A DNA stretch of 64,000 nt from Planctomycetota bacterium (GCA_018242605.1 JAFEBP010000016.1:1-64000); one strand, 5' to 3'. Shown: positions 43,686-52,980, numbered from the stretch's first letter. The notes: a model not told the origin generated them from the letters alone. Numbers and translations are program-made.

Positions 43686-44183
43686 TCATCTTACCGCCTT
43701 CCTCACCAACTCCCCAATCGTTCCTTCCTCCGCGCCGGTCATCGCCCCGAGCCCGAATCCCGTCGCCCACATCCCGCCCCCGTCGAGTTTCGCCGAGTCC
43801 GTGAAGGCGAACGACGCGTACCTCGTCTTGAACTTCGATGCCGCTTGGAAGAAGCAGACCACCTTCCCGTCCCCGACGGGCGGTGGGGGGTTGGCGTACG
43901 CCGGCATCCCGTACCAGAGCTTCGGCCACAAGCCGGGCGCATTGGCAGTGACGATCGCGTGCAACCGCTCGCCCAGCGTGCGGTCCGGCCGCGGCATCTC
44001 GGCGATCTTCTCCAGCACCGTCCGTTCCGCATCCGCCCTGTTCTTGCTCGCGCGTGCCTCGGCCTTCGCCTCCCGCGCCCGCTCCTTCATCGCGGCCCGT
44101 TCCGCATCCGTAAATCCCTCCGCCCTCCTGCCCAACCCCTTCGCGGCGGACTGTGCCGGTGCTTTTGATATCGCTTTCGCCAT
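43686..44183 (-). CDS. DUF1801-domain protein
   Basis: The 165-residue protein has a basic, Ala-rich helical N-terminal tail (FTDAERAAMKERAREAKAEA). The DUF1801 core follows (LHAIVTANAPGLWPKLWYGMP, then KVVCFFQAASKFKTRYASFAF). The function of this family, related to YdhG, is unclear; it is probably a small-ligand or phosphate binder. I chose the ATG at 44183 over the GTG at 44192. It converges on the M14 gene. No operon partners are visible. Confidence 0.75.
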   Translation of the reverse strand: MAKAISKAPAQSAAKGLGRRAEGFTDAERAAMKERAREAKAEARASKNRADAERTVLEKIAEMPRPDRTLGERLHAIVTANAPGLWPKLWYGMPAYANPPPPVGDGKVVCFFQAASKFKTRYASFAFTDSAKLDGGGMWATGFGLGAMTGAEEGTIGELVRKAVR

Positions 44184-44483
44184 GGTTCCCACTCCATCCG
44201 TCGCCTACTTCCCCCGACGCATCGTCTGTAATGCCATCAGCCCTCACACGGCAGACTTCCGATGCCTGCGCCAGCTTCTACAAAAACCGAAGGTCTTGCG
44301 CACTCGACCCGAGTACGCCGAGAATATGACTAATCTCCGCTGGTGTCCGGACGTGATCCGTCCACCGTTTCACCACATCGGCATCACACGCACGCACCGT
44401 GCGGTGATTCCCGTCAGCACCGCGGACGGCACGGAGAACCTCTTCCCCTGATGCCCGATGCCTGACCACTGATGCCTTCGCTA
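44184..44483. other. Intergenic region, nothing recognised
   Basis: This 300-bp gap lies between two minus-strand genes. Open frames on both strands cross it, but none has a ribosome site or recognisable sequence. It may hold the promoter of the DUF1801 gene. Confidence 0.4.
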
Positions 44484-44960
44484 TCAACCCTGGCTCACAG
44501 GCACCATCGTGTTGGCATCCCGGATGACGACCCAGCCATCTCCCTGTCTCTTCAGGATCGAAAGTGAATTCCCCGCCATCATCGAACGACTCTTCGTCCG
44601 CTTGTCGTCCATCGTGAGCGATATCTTCGTCCAGAGCCACGCATGGTCGCCAAGCACCCGGATTTCCTGGATCGAGCAATCAACGTGAAAGTCGATGTTC
44701 GGATCAGTAGCAGTCGCCGCCGCGGCGAAACTCTGTTTGTCCATCCGGTCAGCGCCCGGCACCAGGAAGACCGCATCGTCCGCGATCAGGCTCTTCGCCA
44801 ACTCCAGGTCCCCCTCTTTCGTGGCCTTCATCCAATGGTCGAACCAACTTCGGATCGCCTGCTCATCTCTCTCCATGGTCGAACTCCCTGCCCGCGTGTG
44901 CCCCGCGCAGGCGATCAGGAAAAGCGTGCAAACTCCCAACAGGAAAAGCTGCTTCACCAT
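44484..44960 (-). CDS. SnoaL-like/DUF4440 lipoprotein
   Basis: The protein has 158 residues. A signal with lipobox FLIAC is followed by a single NTF2-like (SnoaL/DUF4440) domain: EQAIRSWFDHWMKATKEGDL, LIADDAVFLVPGADRM, and a C-terminal KRQGDGWVVIRDANTM. Such domains bind small molecules or act as isomerases/hydrolases; the role here is unknown. The membrane-anchored location is inferred from the lipobox. It lies downstream of the DUF347 gene by 49 bp on the same strand, so the two may be co-transcribed. Confidence 0.8.
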   Translation of the reverse strand: MVKQLFLLGVCTLFLIACAGHTRAGSSTMERDEQAIRSWFDHWMKATKEGDLELAKSLIADDAVFLVPGADRMDKQSFAAAATATDPNIDFHVDCSIQEIRVLGDHAWLWTKISLTMDDKRTKSRSMMAGNSLSILKRQGDGWVVIRDANTMVPVSQG

Positions 44961-45009
44961 CGACAGATCTCCTCCATCGTCTCCAAACTCTCGGACGCCA
45001 TGCGTTCAC

Positions 45010-45822
45010 TCAGGCGGATGGTGTCGCCGCACCGCGCCCCGACCGCCGCGACGTGATCAGGATCACGCCCACAAGGATCGCCGCCAGCACCGCCGATGAC
45101 CCGCCCGGCCCGAATCCCAGCCCACCCTCCTCGTGCCCGCGGGCCAGCACATCGCCGAACGTGGCCCCGAACGGACGCGTGAGCACGAACGCCGCCCAGA
45201 ACAACGCCACGTACACCCCCGCCCCCGTCACCTTGAGCTTCCGCGCAACAAGATACGCCGACGCGATCACCGCGATCGCGGCCCCGATCAGCACCGCCCC
45301 GCCGACAAAGCCCAGCCCCGGCCCCTGTTCCTCATCGGCCAGGTAGTCTCCCAGCGCCGTGCCCAGCGTGTTGGAGCACAGGATCGCCGCCCAGTAGAAC
45401 ATCTCCGCACGCCTCGATCTCACGGTGCTGACCGAGATTGATCCCTCGACCACCCGCCACGCCACCAGCGCGGTGATGAGCAGCCCGATCAGGATCATGC
45501 TCCCGGTCGCGTAGCCCAGCCCCAAAGTGCGGTCCATGAAGTCCGACATCGTCGTGCCCGCCGTGCTCGTCGCGAGGATGACTGACCAGTACAGGAACGG
45601 AATGTGCCTGTTCGAGAGCAACTGCGGGATGAGCGTCGCAAAGAAAATCGCCAGCACGATCACCGAGGCGAGCAGATAGCCCAGGTTGATGCCGCCGTGC
45701 TCCGATCCCTTGGAGAGAAAATCGCCCAGCGTCTCCCCGAGCGTCGTCGCCGCGATCTTCATGACCCAGAAGGCGAACGTGATCGCGGGCAGTTTGGACA
45801 CGGGCGAAGCGGTGGATGACAT
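45010..45822 (-). CDS. DUF347 (COG4705) membrane protein
   Basis: This is a 270-residue integral membrane protein made of four copies of a two-helix repeat, each with an aromatic-start and G-x-T/A-x-x-D signature: KIAATTLGETLGDF, ILATSTAGTTMSDF, ILCSNTLGTALGDY and FVLTRPFGATFGDV. This is the DUF347 repeat. The acidic residues in the membrane suggest a cation carrier, but the substrate is unknown. The ATG at 45822 is preferred over the TTG one codon upstream; GGAG sits upstream. It precedes the SnoaL-like lipoprotein gene on the same strand. Confidence 0.85.
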   Translation of the reverse strand: MSSTASPVSKLPAITFAFWVMKIAATTLGETLGDFLSKGSEHGGINLGYLLASVIVLAIFFATLIPQLLSNRHIPFLYWSVILATSTAGTTMSDFMDRTLGLGYATGSMILIGLLITALVAWRVVEGSISVSTVRSRRAEMFYWAAILCSNTLGTALGDYLADEEQGPGLGFVGGAVLIGAAIAVIASAYLVARKLKVTGAGVYVALFWAAFVLTRPFGATFGDVLARGHEEGGLGFGPGGSSAVLAAILVGVILITSRRSGRGAATPSA

Positions 45823-45949
45823 CAAGGACGCTCCCGAGGATCTCGTTCACTGTGGACGCACCCGAGCGTGACGGGCGCGGCAGCATGCCCCGCGCCAACA
45901 GCGCAGTGCAGCCCGCCGATCCAATCAACGCGGGCCGCTTCAGGCCGTC

Positions 45950-46246
45950 TTACTCCTTTTCCTTGGAGATCACCGTGCCATCTTCCGCTACCGAGATGTC
46001 CCACGCTACACCCTTGATCTCCACATCCGCGCTGTAGATCGTCTTCCCGTCCTTCATCTCTTTCTCGATCTCGGTCACCTTTCCGCCCGCGCTCTCGCGC
46101 TCCAGCGTGGCGCGAACCGCCGCCGGCACCTCATTCATCGATACTGCCGTCTCGTTCTCCTCGTGGGTGCCTCCGTGGGAAGCACACCCGCACAGAGCGG
46201 CAAGGGCGACAAGAACCGACGTGGCGATCAGGCGCGAACGCTTCAT
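45950..46246 (-). CDS. Small PepSY-like lipoprotein
   Basis: The 98-residue protein has a lipobox signal (ALAALCGC) and a mature part typical of a single PepSY-like domain: NEVPAAVRATLERESAGGK, a turn, then KTIYSADVEIKGVAWDISVA and EDGTVISKE. Such proteins bind and inhibit peptidases or bind metal; here the function is not proven. AAGGAG-type sequence (CCAAGGAG read on the minus strand) is upstream of the ATG. It stands alone between two minus-strand genes and may be separately transcribed. Confidence 0.8.
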   Translation of the reverse strand: MKRSRLIATSVLVALAALCGCASHGGTHEENETAVSMNEVPAAVRATLERESAGGKVTEIEKEMKDGKTIYSADVEIKGVAWDISVAEDGTVISKEKE

Positions 46247-46351
46247 GGGCGATCTCCTTGGAGTATGGAACGTTCAAATGTATCCCGCAAGACCGCGCGA
46301 ACATGACGGCCGCATGACCTTCCGTGGCGGCACTCTCACAGCTCCTCCGCT

Positions 46352-47407
46352 CTACGTCCCAATCTTGCTGTGATGCACATCCAGCATCAGCGTGCGTTCA
46401 GCCCCGTCAATCGACCACACGCGATCGCGCAGCGTTCCGTCCTGTTCAAAGTCCAACCGCACGACCCGCTGCACGCTTCCCCCGCCCTCTGAACCTTTGA
46501 GGTCCATCTGCAGGGAGCCCCCGTCGACCACCGTCACCTCGCCCTCGTACACGCCGCCCCGCTCCGACATCGCCAGGCACCGCACCGCCTTGGCCCCGCC
46601 GTGGTAGTAGAAGTATGCATCGAGCACGAGCGCCGGCTCCCCCTCCTTGCTCGGCGACACCGTGCGTGCGTACAACGCCTCGGCGTACGGAACCCATTCA
46701 AACGTCGTTTGGAAGTGAAAGCCCCCGCCCCCTTTCCATTCGCCATTGGCCTCCCACACGCGGCCGAGAAGCGGTTCGAACGCCTTCAACTGTTCCGAGA
46801 GTTTCGGCGCTTCCTCGCCCCCCGGCGCACGCGCCGGTGTCACCGTCTTGGACCGGACATGGTCCCACTCCGTCAACGGCTGCAGGCCCGCGTTGCCGGA
46901 CGCTTCCAAAAGTACTTCGTGATATTTGTCCGGCCCGTCAAAGGTCCAGCGCAGCCCCATCTTGCGACGCCCGCCGTTGCGATTCGGATCAAGACCCGCC
47001 TGGTACAGGTCGAGCACCGCCTCCGCGGCGTCCCCTTGAAACCGGATCGTCCCCTCGCTCACCCCTTGCGCGAACGGGCTCTTCCCCCACACGCACACTT
47101 GGTTGCGGCCCGGGTGCCAGTAAACAACCATCACTTCGCGCCACGGCTGCCCCGCCGCGCCCTCCCCGCCGGTCATCCTGCGGATCGAGTGCTTGCCCGG
47201 GCCCCAGTGCCAGGTGTGCAGCATGCTCTTGCCGCTCGCCGACGTCATCCGCCACTCGCCCGACACCAACCGCGCAAAACTCCTCATCGGGTCCGCGGCC
47301 TTTGGGGCGGCGGCAGTGGGGGGAGTGGTGGTCTGCACCTGCGCCTCCGCGAGTCCCTGCACCGCCAAGCCAAAGCACAGCGTGATGAGTGTGTATCGTG
47401 ATCGCAT
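46352..47407 (-). CDS. Secreted protein of unknown function
   Basis: The 351-residue protein has a signal peptide (LITLCFGLAVQGLAEAQ). Two similar-looking beta-rich halves follow (SGEWRMTSASGKSMLHTWHW and LGRVWEANGEWKGGGGFHFQ, each followed by YWHPGRNQ.. or YFYYHGGAK.. segments), suggesting a duplicated lipocalin/DUF1579-like fold. I do not recognise an enzyme motif. It is 122 bp after the TPR-redoxin gene on the same strand. A role in the periplasm is inferred from the signal only. Confidence 0.65.
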   Translation of the reverse strand: MRSRYTLITLCFGLAVQGLAEAQVQTTTPPTAAAPKAADPMRSFARLVSGEWRMTSASGKSMLHTWHWGPGKHSIRRMTGGEGAAGQPWREVMVVYWHPGRNQVCVWGKSPFAQGVSEGTIRFQGDAAEAVLDLYQAGLDPNRNGGRRKMGLRWTFDGPDKYHEVLLEASGNAGLQPLTEWDHVRSKTVTPARAPGGEEAPKLSEQLKAFEPLLGRVWEANGEWKGGGGFHFQTTFEWVPYAEALYARTVSPSKEGEPALVLDAYFYYHGGAKAVRCLAMSERGGVYEGEVTVVDGGSLQMDLKGSEGGGSVQRVVRLDFEQDGTLRDRVWSIDGAERTLMLDVHHSKIGT

Positions 47408-47529
47408 AGTTGAGCTCCATCTAGTCGTTCAACACCACCAACACCCGGGCACGGTGCCCCGGTCCCTTTCCCCTCGGGCGTTCAGTTCCTTCCCTCGCGA
47501 GGCCATTCCGATTCCCCCGGCCCTGGGAG

Positions 47530-49743
47530 TCACTTCGAAGCAGCGCTCGCCGTGCCCACCGGTTTGTTGATCCGCTTCACTTCCTTGAGCAGGAAATCCA
47601 CGTCCGTAAACGGATCGCCCCCCGTGTGCTTCCAGTGCACCCGCCCGCGGGTATCGATCAGGATCGTCGAGTGCAGTTCCATGTCCTCGAAATCGTCGTA
47701 CGACGTGAACCGCCTCGCGTTGGCATGATCCGTGTCCGAGAGCAGCCGGATCGAGAGCCCGCCCAGCTTCAGCGATTCCTTGTTCTTTTCCGGCGGCGTG
47801 CTGCTGACGGCCAGCACCACCGTGTTCTCCGCGTCCCATTCCGAAGCACGCTTGTTGATCGCGACCAACTGCTCGACGCAGTGCACGCACGCCTCGTTGA
47901 GATAGAACACCAGCAGCACGTTCTTGCCCCGCAGGTCCTCAAGGCGAACCGCCTTGCCCTCCGAATCCACGCAGTTCAGGCTGGGCGCCGCGAACGGCTG
48001 CCAGTCCAGCGGGCCCAGGTCCGCCAGCAGATCAAGCCGGTACTCCCGCTCCGGCGCGGCGGTCTCCGCCACCGGTTTGGCCGCCAGCCCCAGCGCCTCC
48101 ACCCGATCGCGCCACGGGAGCCCCGCATCCGCGTGCGACCACACGTACGCCAGCCGGCCCGCGTACCGCGTCGCGACGTCCTTCTCGCCCAACGCCGCGT
48201 GCGCCCGCGCCAGCCCCGACAGCGTGAACGCGTCATTGGCCTCGGCCTTGAGCGCCCGTGAATACGCATCGATCGCGAGGCGATGCTCCGCCCGCGCCAG
48301 GTACACATCCCCCAGCACCCGGTACACCGGCCACGGGTACGGCGGCGGATCGTTCCGGTACGAGTCCTCGTCGCGCTTCTTCTGCTCCGCCGCCGCGGCC
48401 TGCAACAGGAACCGAGTGCCCTCCAGCGTGTCCCCTTCCGCCGCGCGGAGCAGACCCTCCGCCGCATCCGCCGCCAGCGAGAGGTCAATGCCCCAGCCCT
48501 TGTCCTTCTCGCTCTGGTCCTTGACGGCGGCCCGCAGTTCAAGCACGCGGGCGCGTGCCTCCACCAGGTTGCCCGTCCCGATGTGTGCCAGAGCCTCCGC
48601 GAACGCGCGGTTGGCCTTGTCCGTCGGCGTATCCCGCCACGGGATCACGCCCGGCTTGAGCACATCGTTCCACCGCTCGAACTTGATCAGGCACCTCGCC
48701 AGCGCCTGGATGCCCTGGTCGTACGCGCCCCGGTCGTCGTCCTTGTTGCGCACCTGGTCGCGCGGCGCCGCGATCAGCGCCCTCGCGCCGTCCAGCGACG
48801 CCCGCTCCATCCCCAGTTGCTCCTGGATGTAGCTCAGGTAGTTGCGGTTGTGAGCGAAGTTCCACGTCTCAAACGGCAGCGCGAGCCGCTCGTTCATGTA
48901 CTTGAGCTCGACCCGCGTCGCGCTGTCCATGGAGATCGCCGCCTCGTGCCACATCCCCAGCTTGCTGTAGTTGTGCCCGGGCATGTGGTTCGAGTGGCCG
49001 ATGTTCGGCGCGATCGCCCCGTATCGCCTGCAACTCTCCAGCGCCTGTTCGGTCGATACGCCGTCCCAGTTGTGGATGCGGTAGTGGTGCGCCCCGGGGT
49101 GATCGGGCTCCTTCTCCAGCACCTGCCGGATCACCAGCTCCGTCCCGTACGCGAACGGCGTGTTGATGCAGTACAGCGCGTACAGCGCCTTGGCCTCCAC
49201 GTCGTCCGGGTACGCGACGATGATCTTCTGCAGTTCCTTGGCCAGCACAGGGAACCGCGCCGGCGATGGCCCGGTGAACGTCGTGTCCCACGCCTCGATG
49301 TACGCTTTCTCCCGCGGCGAGACCGATCCCTTGCGTCTCACCGCCTCCTTCAGAAAGTCCAGGCCCCGCTTGGCCTCCGGAGTTTCAAGCGCCGGCTCGC
49401 TGAACCAGTTCAGGCTCGTCGCCGCCAGTCCCCAGTACGCCATCGCGCAGTCGGGGTCGAGCTTCAGGCACCACCGGAACGACCGCTCCGCCTCCTCAAA
49501 CCAGAACGAGTGCAGCAGCGTGTTCCCCTGATCAAACCACTCCTGCACTTCCGGGACCTTCGTCGTCACCGCAAAGTGCGTCTTGCCGATCCCCTCCATC
49601 CGCCAAGGCCGCTGCCGCAGCCCCGTGTCGAACGCCGACCCGTGCGTCGAGTGCCCCGGCCGATCATCAGCCCTGGCCACTTGAAAACAAAGCACCGCCA
49701 ACGCCACCCCGATGAGACGAGCAATATGCATGGAGCCAAGCAT
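47530..49743 (-). CDS. TPR-repeat protein with C-terminal AhpC/TSA redoxin domain
   Basis: The 737-residue protein has a signal peptide, a helical TPR-like body (about 60-540; SFRWCLKLDPDCAMAYWGLA, ALKAEANDAFTLSGLARAHA) and, from about 580, a thioredoxin-fold domain with Cys619 and Cys622 in NEACVHCVEQL, plus FYLN and LIDTRGRVHWKHTGG. The redoxin half suggests a thiol oxidoreductase or peroxiredoxin-like activity outside the cytoplasm; the TPRs may bind partner proteins. There are two possible ATGs, 49743 and 49731 (M5), with no clear ribosome site for either. Confidence 0.8.
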   Translation of the reverse strand: MLGSMHIARLIGVALAVLCFQVARADDRPGHSTHGSAFDTGLRQRPWRMEGIGKTHFAVTTKVPEVQEWFDQGNTLLHSFWFEEAERSFRWCLKLDPDCAMAYWGLAATSLNWFSEPALETPEAKRGLDFLKEAVRRKGSVSPREKAYIEAWDTTFTGPSPARFPVLAKELQKIIVAYPDDVEAKALYALYCINTPFAYGTELVIRQVLEKEPDHPGAHHYRIHNWDGVSTEQALESCRRYGAIAPNIGHSNHMPGHNYSKLGMWHEAAISMDSATRVELKYMNERLALPFETWNFAHNRNYLSYIQEQLGMERASLDGARALIAAPRDQVRNKDDDRGAYDQGIQALARCLIKFERWNDVLKPGVIPWRDTPTDKANRAFAEALAHIGTGNLVEARARVLELRAAVKDQSEKDKGWGIDLSLAADAAEGLLRAAEGDTLEGTRFLLQAAAAEQKKRDEDSYRNDPPPYPWPVYRVLGDVYLARAEHRLAIDAYSRALKAEANDAFTLSGLARAHAALGEKDVATRYAGRLAYVWSHADAGLPWRDRVEALGLAAKPVAETAAPEREYRLDLLADLGPLDWQPFAAPSLNCVDSEGKAVRLEDLRGKNVLLVFYLNEACVHCVEQLVAINKRASEWDAENTVVLAVSSTPPEKNKESLKLGGLSIRLLSDTDHANARRFTSYDDFEDMELHSTILIDTRGRVHWKHTGGDPFTDVDFLLKEVKRINKPVGTASAASK

Positions 49744-49923
49744 ACCCGACCCGTTAAGCGCCGTAACCAGGGCCCTCGGTGCAAGTCCCCCAATTCAACA
49801 CAAGGCCCCGCGAGTCCCTAGACCGCAGCTTGACGCGCAAGTCACGGCTTACCTTTGCTCGATGTACAGGCAAACCGGTGCTTGCGTCCATCAAGATCGA
49901 GGTCTTTTGAGCAAGCGCTGACC

Positions 49924-50103
49924 ATGAAGCACACAATCGCCCCATCCCGACAGGCGATCTACCAGCACCAGGAGATGCCGGAGGAAGCTGGCCCGATGGT
50001 GGCCCGCCGCGAAGCACGGTTCAGGTGTCCCTGGCTCAATCTCGCGCCGCTGAGTGCGATCTCCCGGAGATGGTTGAAAGACCACAAGGCAAGCGAATCA
50101 TGA
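49924..50103 (+). pseudogene. Remnant of an ArsR-type winged-helix regulator
   Basis: The 59-codon frame reads like the C-terminal half of an ArsR-family DNA-binding domain: SRQAIYQHQEMPEEAG matches the recognition helix SRQAVSKHLxxLEEAG, and VARREARFRCPWLNLAPLSA / ISRRWL matches the wing-plus-helix pattern. The winged-helix N-terminus is missing and several conserved residues are changed (YQHQEM, GPM), so it looks decayed. No ribosome site precedes it. It lies 46 bp upstream of the SGNH esterase gene. The match is from memory of the family, not a search. Confidence 0.45.
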
Positions 50104-50149
50104 GGATCAGCGTCACCACGCCGGAACCAAATTTCAAAGGACCTTGAAG

Positions 50150-52786
50150 ATGCGACACAAACTCCTGCTCCTTCTGGCGCTGATCCTGTCGGTCGCGTTC
50201 GTGCGCTGCGTTCCCACCGCGAACGCAGCCGAGCCCAGGCCGCTCAAGGTGTTCATCCTCGCCGGTCAGTCAAACATGCAAGGGCAGGCCGTTGTCGACC
50301 TCGCCGGTAAAGACTACAACGACGGCCGGGGCACGCTCGAATCGCTGATGAAGGACCCCGCCAAGCAACTCCTCTTCAAGAACCTCAAGGATGAGCGCGG
50401 CCATTGGCGAGTCCGCGACGATGTGTGGGTGCGCTACCAGCCGGAGGATCGTCCGTTGCAGACGGGCCCGCTGACCCTCGGCTTCACGCCATACGGGGAT
50501 CAACACCACCTCGGGCCGGAACTCCAGTTCGGGCACGTGATCGGTGACGCTCTGGACAACCCGGTCCTCCTCATCAAGACCGCCTGGGGCGGCAAGAGCC
50601 TCTATGTCGACTTCCGCCCCCCCTCCGCCGGCGGCGCCACCGGCCCGTACTACACGCTGATGATCCGGCAGGTCCACGAAGCCCTCGCCAACGTCAAGAA
50701 GGAGTTCCCCCAGGCCGCCGCGGCGGGTGAAGAAATCGCCGGCTTTGTCTGGTACCAGGGCTGGAATGACGGTTGCGATCCCAAGCACGCCGTGCCCGAG
50801 TACGAGAGCAACCTCGTGAACCTCATCAAGGATGTGCGCAAGGACCTCGGCGTCCCGAACCTGCCCGTGGTCATCGGCGAACTCACCGGCCCCTGGGTCA
50901 AGGCGCCCGCGGAATGGGATCAACTCCGCAAGGCACAGGCCGCCGCGGCGGCCCGGCCGGAGTTCGCGGGCAACGTGCTCTTCGTCCCGACGCACGACTT
51001 CGTGCGCAAGCCCGAGGATTCGCCGAACCCCGGTCACGGGCACCACGAGTTCGGCAACGCCGAAACGTACTTCCTGGTCGGCGATGCGCTCGGCAAGGGA
51101 ATGTTGAGCCTGTTGGAGCCCGGAAAACCGACCGCGAAGCAGCCCGGCCCGCGGACCGACCAACCAGGCGCATCACCTCAGACGCCCGTCAACGCCGCCG
51201 AAGTTCAGAAGGGTGAAATGGCCGGCTACCTGCTCGTCGCCGCTGACAAAGTCCCCGAGCAGTTTAACGCGGGCTTCTCTCTCTACGCCGCCGCGTGGCC
51301 GTTGCTCCAGCAGTACCCCGGCCACCGATTCCAGACCGGCCTGTTCGGCACGTGGATGCACGCCCAGTACGATGGCAAACCGCCGGCCGACCTGTACTCC
51401 GACATCGAAGGCGGGCTCGGCTGGTGGCGCGACACTCGGTTTCCAACAGAGACTCCCAAGTTCATCATGGGCGGCGTGGCCGTGAACTTCAAGGAGATCG
51501 CCAACGGCCCCGCCCACGGCGCCGGCACATGGGAAGATCCCCGCGGCCTCTACGGCGTCGCGCAACTCAGCCCCTGGCTCCTATTCCCGATCGACGGCCT
51601 GAATCTCAAGCAAGGCACCTGCGGCGATCTGTTCGGCTACGGGTACCTCCCGCTCCCATTCACGTCGCCCAAGGCCACGACCGCCGGCCAGAACATCCCA
51701 ACCGGCGACAACTGCTGGACGCTCTTCCTGAACACCAAAACCTTCAAAGGCCCGGTCTGCTTCTTTACGCCCTACTTCTGGTCCCACTCCGCCGTGGTCG
51801 ATCCAAAGTACGCGGGCCTGCTTCTCGACTCCCGGCCCTCGGCCCCGAACAAGGCCTTCCAGATGGAGACGCAGTATGTCCCCAGCGCCATCGCTTCGGA
51901 TTCCAACGGGCAGACCTTCGCCCGAATCGCCCCGACGTCCTTTCCTGTCGGCCCCGACGGCAAGACGGTCGTGCTCCACCGCCTGACCTGCTACACCAAG
52001 GCGGCGCTCTGGGAGGGCGTCAAGGCGTGGTTCGATGGCGGTGAGCCCGTCAGCGGCGCGATCAACCCCGCGGGAGAGGTCGTTCAGACGTTCCGTCCCG
52101 CGGGCGGATCCACCTGGAAGATCTACCCGCAAGACACCTCGAAGGAAGAAAAGGTCTCGATGGCTTGGAAGTCCTTCGCGACGCCCATCGCCCCCGATCC
52201 CACGACCTACGGCTATGAATGGAATGCCCAGCTCGTGACGCGCGTCTCTTCTCCCGCCGGTGACACGGTGAAGCTCCCGGAGTTCTACCGCCTTCAAGGC
52301 GAAGGAAAAAAGGCCGAATGGGCCGCCGCGGCACCCGCGCAGGTTCCCGCCGAGACCCGCCTGCACGAAGCACGCTTTGATCGCCCACGCGAAGAACCGC
52401 CGCGGCCATATGACACGCCCTTCACTCCCTCCACCCCCGACGCCGCGGCCAACACCTGGAACAAACCCGGCCCCGCCGCCGGGCCCTTCACCGCCCGCCT
52501 CGGCGATGGCAGCGTCGTCACGTACTACTGGTACCGCTTCGCCGACCAGCCCGCGCTTCTCAACGCCGATCTCACCAAGGAGGAACGCGAGTCGATGCAG
52601 GCAAAGGCCGAGAAACTGCACCGCCTGTGGACGAAAGACCGCGACTACCTCGCCCCCCCGACAGTCGGAACACTCGCCGAACTCGATCCCGCCCAAATCG
52701 TTCAGCCCCCCAAAGGCCTGGAGATCGGGTACGTCCCGATCGCGACGCGCCAGGAACTCGCCCCCGCCCCCGAACCTCATCGGTAA
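50150..52786 (+). CDS. Secreted SGNH-type (sialate O-acetylesterase-like) esterase with long C-terminal extension
   Basis: The protein has 878 residues: a signal peptide (LLLLLALILSVAFVRCVPTANA), then a SASA/DUF303 acetylesterase domain. The catalytic Ser41 is in AGQSNM, TAWGGKSL forms the second block, and the His block is near NPGHGHHEFGNAE. The first 330 residues carry this domain. The remaining 550 are an unrecognised region rich in W and Y (YPGHRFQTGLFGTWMHAQ, TYYWYRFAD), perhaps carbohydrate-binding. Likely deacetylation of polysaccharides outside the cell. The ATG at 50150 has AAAGGA 8-10 bp upstream; a TTG two codons before is less likely. Confidence 0.82.
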   Translation: MRHKLLLLLALILSVAFVRCVPTANAAEPRPLKVFILAGQSNMQGQAVVDLAGKDYNDGRGTLESLMKDPAKQLLFKNLKDERGHWRVRDDVWVRYQPEDRPLQTGPLTLGFTPYGDQHHLGPELQFGHVIGDALDNPVLLIKTAWGGKSLYVDFRPPSAGGATGPYYTLMIRQVHEALANVKKEFPQAAAAGEEIAGFVWYQGWNDGCDPKHAVPEYESNLVNLIKDVRKDLGVPNLPVVIGELTGPWVKAPAEWDQLRKAQAAAAARPEFAGNVLFVPTHDFVRKPEDSPNPGHGHHEFGNAETYFLVGDALGKGMLSLLEPGKPTAKQPGPRTDQPGASPQTPVNAAEVQKGEMAGYLLVAADKVPEQFNAGFSLYAAAWPLLQQYPGHRFQTGLFGTWMHAQYDGKPPADLYSDIEGGLGWWRDTRFPTETPKFIMGGVAVNFKEIANGPAHGAGTWEDPRGLYGVAQLSPWLLFPIDGLNLKQGTCGDLFGYGYLPLPFTSPKATTAGQNIPTGDNCWTLFLNTKTFKGPVCFFTPYFWSHSAVVDPKYAGLLLDSRPSAPNKAFQMETQYVPSAIASDSNGQTFARIAPTSFPVGPDGKTVVLHRLTCYTKAALWEGVKAWFDGGEPVSGAINPAGEVVQTFRPAGGSTWKIYPQDTSKEEKVSMAWKSFATPIAPDPTTYGYEWNAQLVTRVSSPAGDTVKLPEFYRLQGEGKKAEWAAAAPAQVPAETRLHEARFDRPREEPPRPYDTPFTPSTPDAAANTWNKPGPAAGPFTARLGDGSVVTYYWYRFADQPALLNADLTKEERESMQAKAEKLHRLWTKDRDYLAPPTVGTLAELDPAQIVQPPKGLEIGYVPIATRQELAPAPEPHR

Positions 52787-52827
52787 GCGCCTCTTCTCAC
52801 GCCCCGGCCTACCTCCCCGCAGTTCCT

Positions 52828-52980
52828 TCACCGCACCTCACGCTCCTTCTTCCTCCCCTCCGCGGCACACTTCTTCGAGCAGTACTTCACCCGCTCCCAA
52901 TCCCGCTCCCACTTCTTCCGCCACGCAAACTCCCGCTTGCAGTGGGCGCACGGCTTGGTGGGCAGATGTTGATTGGGCAC
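52828..52980 (-). CDS. DUF2256-family small zinc-binding protein
   Basis: This is a 50-residue protein with the DUF2256 signature HLPTKPCAHCKREFAWRKKW followed by VKYCSKKCAAEGRK; four cysteines probably bind zinc. DUF2256 genes are commonly found beside cryptochrome/photolyase-related genes, as here. I set the start at the GTG at 52980 because AAGGAA lies 8 bp upstream and the protein then has the normal family length. The ATG at 53040 would add an Arg-rich 20-residue tail and would share the CATG palindrome with the photolyase start. Confidence 0.82.
   Translation of the reverse strand: MPNQHLPTKPCAHCKREFAWRKKWERDWERVKYCSKKCAAEGRKKEREVR

Noticed and set aside
44184..44483. Plus- and minus-strand frames between the DUF1801 and SnoaL-like genes
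   Set aside because: No recognisable domain or start signals; probably shadows.
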